Made by a program: the position numbers and the translations under genes. 61,517 nt of DNA from a virus. Position 1 is the stretch's first letter; every line of letters begins with the position of its first letter. Positions 57,456 through 61,517 of the stretch are shown here, in pieces. The notes under the pieces are model-generated. The model ran no database searches, had not been told where the DNA came from, and saw only the letters and a list, made by a program, of their open reading frames with translations. Location of the stretch: positions 1 to 61,517 of IMG/VR virus record IMGVR_UViG_3300022752_003832, one strand, 5' to 3'.

Positions 57456-59312
57456 TTATTTTACTTCTTCGAAATCTACATTTGTGACTTCTTCTTCATT
57501 ATCAGAATTTTTTGAAGCTTGGTTATACAAATTTTGACTTATTTTTTGAAACTCGTTATTTACCTCATCCATTAACGATTTAATATTTTCAATATTTTTT
57601 TCGTTATAGGCGGTTTTTAGATTTTCGATTTTAGAAGTGATATTTTCTTTATCTTCATTTGAAATTTTATCTTTCAAATCTTCTAAAGATTTTGAAATTT
57701 GAAAAATCATAGAATCTGCAGAATTTAATGTATCGGCATCTTCTTTTAATTTTTTGTCAATTTCGGCATTTTGTTCTGCGTCCATTTTCATTTTTTCAAT
57801 TTCTTCTTTGGATAATCCTGATGAAGACTCAATTCTAATTGATTGAGTTTTATTTGTTGCTTTATCTAAAGCTGATACATTTATAATACCATTAGCATCA
57901 ATGTCAAAAGTAACTTCAATTTGAGGAACGCCTCTTCTTGATGGTGGTAATCCGTCCAAATGGAACTTTCCAATAGTTTTATTGTCTTTAGCCATGGACC
58001 TTTCTCCTTGTAGGACATGAATTTCTACAGAAGGTTGGTTATCGGATGCTGTTGAAAATACTTCAGATTTTTTTGTTGGTATTGTTGTGTTTGCACTTAT
58101 TAGTTTTGTGAACACTCCACCCATAGTTTCAATACCCAAAGATAGTGGTGTTACGTCCAATAATAATACATCTGTCACATCACCACCTAAAACACCACCT
58201 TGGATTGCTGCTCCTAATGCAACCACCTCATCAGGGTTTACACCTTTTGATGGGTCTTTACCGAAAAATTTCTTAACAGCCTCTTGAATTGCAGGAATTC
58301 TAGTTGAGCCACCAACTAAAATAATTTCATCAATATCTGAAGGTTTTAATCCAGCGTTTTTAAGTGCAGATTCACATGGTTTAATAGTACGCTTTACTAA
58401 ATCTTCAGTTAATTGGTCAAATTTAGATTTTGTAATTTTTAAAACTAAATGTTTTGGTCCTGTTGAATCGGCAGTAAGATAAGGTAAATTGATGTCAGTT
58501 GAAGGTGAAGATGACAACTCAATTTTAGCCTTTTCTGCCGACTCTTTTAGTCTTTGAATCGCAATTGGGTCTTTTGTAATATCAATACTTGTTTCGTTTT
58601 TAAATTCATTAACCATGTAATCAATTAACACTTGGTCAAAATCATCACCTCCTAAATGTGTATCACCGTCTGTAGATAAAACTTCAAAAACACCATCTCC
58701 AAGTTCCAAAATTGAAACGTCGTGAGTTCCACCTCCACAGTCAAAAACTACAATTTTCATGTCCTTTGACATTTTATCTAATCCATACGCTAATGCGGCC
58801 GCAGTTGGTTCATTTATAATTCTTTTGACAGTCAATCCGGCAATTTCACCCGCTTCTTTTGTTGCTTGTCTTTGTGCGTCATTAAAATATGCTGGCACTG
58901 TAATTACCGCCTCGGTTACTTTTTCACCTAAGTAGTCTTCGGCCGTTTGTTTCATTTTTTGTAAAATAGTTGCTGAAATTTCTTGAGGTGAAAATTTCTT
59001 ATCGTCAATAACTACTCTTGGGTTATTTTTTTCACTTACAACTTTGTAAGGTACTTTTTGGATTTCATTTTTTGTTTCATCAAAACTTGCACCCATAAAC
59101 CTTTTGATTGAGTATACTGTTTTTTCGGGATTTGTAACCGCCTGTCTTTTTGCAGGGTCTCCAATTTTTCTTTCACCATCTTTGACAAATCCAACAACTG
59201 ATGGTGTTGTTCTTTTTCCTTCGCTGTTTGTAATTACTACCGGCTCACGACCTTCCATTACTGCTACACAAGAATTAGTCGTTCCTAAGTCTATACCAAT
59301 AATTTTTCCCAT
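57456..59312 (-). CDS. dnaK: Hsp70 chaperone DnaK
   Basis: 618 residues, full length. [20 protein letters not shown], phosphate loops [20 protein letters not shown] and [18 protein letters not shown], linker [16 protein letters not shown], and the substrate-binding domain with [20 protein letters not shown]. The C-terminus is acidic ([17 protein letters not shown]), ending close to the usual EEVD-like tail region. No DnaJ or GrpE is in the window, so host cochaperones may be used. Divergent from the ClpC-type gene over a 167-nt gap with a candidate double operator. Confidence 0.97.
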   Translation of the reverse strand: MGKIIGIDLGTTNSCVAVMEGREPVVITNSEGKRTTPSVVGFVKDGERKIGDPAKRQAVTNPEKTVYSIKRFMGASFDETKNEIQKVPYKVVSEKNNPRVVIDDKKFSPQEISATILQKMKQTAEDYLGEKVTEAVITVPAYFNDAQRQATKEAGEIAGLTVKRIINEPTAAALAYGLDKMSKDMKIVVFDCGGGTHDVSILELGDGVFEVLSTDGDTHLGGDDFDQVLIDYMVNEFKNETSIDITKDPIAIQRLKESAEKAKIELSSSPSTDINLPYLTADSTGPKHLVLKITKSKFDQLTEDLVKRTIKPCESALKNAGLKPSDIDEIILVGGSTRIPAIQEAVKKFFGKDPSKGVNPDEVVALGAAIQGGVLGGDVTDVLLLDVTPLSLGIETMGGVFTKLISANTTIPTKKSEVFSTASDNQPSVEIHVLQGERSMAKDNKTIGKFHLDGLPPSRRGVPQIEVTFDIDANGIINVSALDKATNKTQSIRIESSSGLSKEEIEKMKMDAEQNAEIDKKLKEDADTLNSADSMIFQISKSLEDLKDKISNEDKENITSKIENLKTAYNEKNIENIKSLMDEVNNEFQKISQNLYNQASKNSDNEEEVTNVDFEEVK

Positions 59313-59479
59313 TTTTTGTTTAACATTTTTTATAGTTTATTTTGTTGTTTATTTTATATAAACAAATTTGTGCCACAATTAAAAGTATGACAAAATGTCA
59401 GTATTTTAAGACATATTGTCAAAAATGTATTTTTTAATTGATTATTAATAAAGTTAGTTATATTTTTTAAAAAAACAAT
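59313..59479. promoter_or_regulatory. Divergent dnaK/clp control region with two GACA-N3-TGTC palindromes
   Basis: Two dyads: GACA-AAA-TGTC at 59389-59399 (inside TGACAAAATGTCA) and GACA-TAT-TGTC at 59410-59420. Centres are 21 bp apart, two helical turns, so a dimer pair could bind one face of the DNA. They lie 77 nt and 60 nt from the dnaK and clp start codons. No TATTTATW late motif occurs. This is not a CIRCE element. Confidence 0.55.
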
Positions 59480-61516
59480 ATGATTGAATCAGCAGACAAC
59501 AACGAAAAAGACAAAGGAAAAAAAACTGAAACTACGGGTAAAACACCTGTGTTGGATAATTTTTCAAGAGACTTAATAAAAGCGGCAGAAGAGGGTAAAT
59601 TAGACCCTATTATTGGAAGAGAACAAGAAATTAATAGAATTGCACAAATTCTATCAAGAAGAAAAAAGAATAACCCAATTATTATTGGCGAACCAGGTTG
59701 TGGAAAAACTGCAATTGTAGAAGGATTGGCCAAAAAAATATTTGAAGGAGATTGTCCTCAAAATTTAGTTAATAAAAGAATTGTTTCTTTAGATTTAACT
59801 TCTGTTGTGGCAGGAACAAAATATAGAGGTCAATTTGAAGAAAGAATGAAAGTTATAATTGAAGAATTGTACGCCAATCCTGACATCATTATTTTTATAG
59901 ATGAAATCCACACTATGATTGGCGCCGGAAACGCGTCAGGTTCTATGGACGCTTCAAATATATTTAAACCTGCGTTGTCAAGAGGAGATATTCAATGCAT
60001 AGGAGCAACCACATTAGAAGAATATAGAAAAAACATTGAAAAAGACGGGGCTCTTGAAAGAAGATTTCAGAAAGTTGTTGTAGACCCATCTACTAAAGAA
60101 GAAACTTTAGAAATACTAAAAAAATCTAAAGACCGATATGAAAAACACCATAAAGTTAAATATAGTGAAGATATTTTAAAATTATGTGTTGAATTAGCAG
60201 ATAGATATATTACAGATAGAGAATTTCCTGACAAGGCCTTTGATATACTTGATGAAGTTGGGGCAAGAAGTCAGGTAGAAATGAAATTACCTGAATCTAT
60301 TGAAAAATTAAAAAAAGAAGCTCAAGAAATAAAAGAACAAAAAATAGAAGTAATTAATAAACAAAGATACGAGGAGGCCGCAAATTTAAGAGATAGAGAA
60401 AGAAAAGTTTTATCAGAACTTCAAAAAGAAAAAGAAGACTTTGAAAAAAACAGAGACCTTTACCGAAAAGAAGTTACAGAAGAAATTGTTTATAATGTTA
60501 CTTCTTTGATTACAAAAATTCCTATTAATAAAATCACAACTGATGAATCAGTTCAATTAGCATCATTACATGAAGTATTAAATACAAGAGTAATTGGTCA
60601 AAATGAAGCGGTTTCCAAAATTGCAAGAGCAATACAAAGAAATAAAGTTGGTTTAAATGACCCTAAAAAACCAATATTTAGTGGATTATTGATTGGTAAT
60701 TCAGGTGTAGGTAAAACTGAATTGGCAAAACAATTGGCAAAACACATGTTTAATAGTGAAGAGGCTCTTATTAGATTGGATATGAGTGAATTTTCAGATA
60801 AAGTTGCAACGTCAAAATTAACAGGAACATCACCAGGATATGTTGGGTATGAAGATGGTTCACCATTTTTAAACAAAATTAAAAACAAACCTTATTCTGT
60901 TATTTTATTAGATGAAATAGAAAAGGCTCATCCCGAAATTTTTAATGTATTTTTACAAATGTTAGATGAAGGGTTTCTAACCGATGGACACGGTAGAAAA
61001 ATTAACTTTAAAAATTGTATTATTCTTATGACCTCGAATGTTGGAACAAGAGTGGTTCAACAATTTGGTACAGGTGTTGGGTTTTCAACATCACATAAAG
61101 AAGAAACAAAAGATGAAGAAATTAAATCGGTATTAGAAAAAGAACTTTTCAAAAAGTTTGCACCTGAGTTTATCAACAGATTTGATGATATTGTATACTT
61201 TAAAGACTTGAATGACAATGATTTAATGAAGATTTTAAATTTAGAACTTGAAAAATTATATACAAGAGTTTCAAATCTTGAATTTAATGTTGAAGTTGAT
61301 GAATCACTAAAAAATCACTTAATTAAAGTGGGTACGGACACTAGATTTGGAGCTCGTATTTTGAAAAGAACAGTTCAAAAATGGGTAGATGATGCAATTA
61401 CAGAAAAAGTACTTTCAGATAAGCCAGAAAAAAACTCTACATTCTTACTGTCGTATGATGAAAAAAACAATAAAACAGAAGTTAAATTAAAAAAACCAAC
61501 AAAAAGAAAAAAATAA
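59480..61516 (+). CDS. ClpC-type AAA+ unfoldase lacking the N-terminal Clp repeat domain
   Basis: 678 residues. D1 Walker A GEPGCGKT (70-77) and Walker B IIFIDEIHTMIG; a UVR-like middle segment (NKQRYEEAANLRDRERKVLS) typical of ClpC and UvrB-type proteins; D2 Walker A GNSGVGKT and Walker B VILLDEIEKAHP; C-terminal FAPEFINRFDDIVYF. The N-terminal adaptor/substrate domain of about 140 residues is missing, and a 25-residue Lys-rich leader takes its place. The tripeptide VGF in QQFGTGVGFSTSH sits where ClpA/ClpC carry the loop that docks to ClpP, so it may feed a host or phage peptidase. Divergent from dnaK. Confidence 0.92.
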   Translation: MIESADNNEKDKGKKTETTGKTPVLDNFSRDLIKAAEEGKLDPIIGREQEINRIAQILSRRKKNNPIIIGEPGCGKTAIVEGLAKKIFEGDCPQNLVNKRIVSLDLTSVVAGTKYRGQFEERMKVIIEELYANPDIIIFIDEIHTMIGAGNASGSMDASNIFKPALSRGDIQCIGATTLEEYRKNIEKDGALERRFQKVVVDPSTKEETLEILKKSKDRYEKHHKVKYSEDILKLCVELADRYITDREFPDKAFDILDEVGARSQVEMKLPESIEKLKKEAQEIKEQKIEVINKQRYEEAANLRDRERKVLSELQKEKEDFEKNRDLYRKEVTEEIVYNVTSLITKIPINKITTDESVQLASLHEVLNTRVIGQNEAVSKIARAIQRNKVGLNDPKKPIFSGLLIGNSGVGKTELAKQLAKHMFNSEEALIRLDMSEFSDKVATSKLTGTSPGYVGYEDGSPFLNKIKNKPYSVILLDEIEKAHPEIFNVFLQMLDEGFLTDGHGRKINFKNCIILMTSNVGTRVVQQFGTGVGFSTSHKEETKDEEIKSVLEKELFKKFAPEFINRFDDIVYFKDLNDNDLMKILNLELEKLYTRVSNLEFNVEVDESLKNHLIKVGTDTRFGARILKRTVQKWVDDAITEKVLSDKPEKNSTFLLSYDEKNNKTEVKLKKPTKRKK

Positions 61517-61517
61517 T

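Noticed and set aside
1-61517. tRNA genes
   Set aside because: No intergenic stretch shows a cloverleaf with a GTTCRANNC-type T loop; the gaps are short and very AT-rich. A covariance-model search would settle it.

Overview
The window is an AT-rich segment of a large T4-like contractile-tailed phage (myovirus) that most likely infects a member of the Bacteroidota. The T4-type core is clear: family B DNA polymerase, gp55-like late sigma factor, portal (gp20), prohead protease (gp21), scaffold (gp22), major capsid (gp23), large terminase (gp17), a gp13-like neck protein and a gp5-like baseplate OB-fold protein. The host assignment rests on four things: a promoter of Bacteroidota type (TTG, 20 nt, TATTTTTG) before the glycan operon, a Bacteroidota-type bS21, a DUF4494-like small protein, and start codons that generally lack Shine-Dalgarno sequences.

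Layout. 1-14.9 kb: virion and replication genes on both strands (neck-like genes, an SNF2-type helicase carrying an intein, a metalloprotease-superoxide dismutase fusion, DNA polymerase, a 900-residue adhesin-like protein, and small virion-associated genes). 15.1-34.3 kb: one very long, translationally coupled plus-strand operon with about eleven glycosyltransferases, nucleotide-sugar enzymes, two methyltransferases, an acyltransferase, a DEDDy exonuclease, dUTPase, PhoH and finally the late sigma factor. 34.3-41.2 kb: plus-strand baseplate/tail genes and small packaged proteins, ending with a frameshifted HNH gene. 41.2-57.4 kb: minus-strand head and packaging module (gp23, gp22, gp21, bS21 on the opposite strand, a holin-like protein, portal with two inteins, terminase, accessory head proteins, nucleotidyltransferase, KTSC protein). 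57.4-61.5 kb: divergent dnaK and a ClpC-type AAA+ gene separated by a candidate double operator.

How it fits together. A motif TATTTATW stands 3-32 nt before the first gene of nearly every virion transcription unit and is absent from the glycan operon and from dnaK/clp. The sigma factor gene ends the operon that begins with the host-type promoter, which suggests that host polymerase makes the sigma factor, which then turns on the TATTTATW units. Several motif copies lie so close to the ATG that the mRNAs would be leaderless or nearly so. Together with a phage bS21, which in Bacteroidota belongs to the machinery that hides the anti-Shine-Dalgarno sequence, this hints at phage-specific control of initiation. 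Several small proteins begin with an amphipathic segment ending in [I/L]xE, the cleavage signature also seen in gp23, so they are candidates for proteins packaged in the head.

Most striking items: (i) a glycosyltransferase gene whose conserved N-terminal strand is joined in frame only by skipping 13 nt directly after a Gly codon followed by TGA; (ii) a class 3 intein beginning with Phe in the helicase Walker A motif; (iii) two further inteins with different endonucleases in the portal; (iv) the SOD fusion; (v) the bS21; (vi) the glycan operon pairing a GDP-mannose 3,5-epimerase with GT10 and GT11 fucosyltransferase-like enzymes. No tRNA genes or CRISPR arrays were seen, and no stretch over 300 bases lacks a gene.
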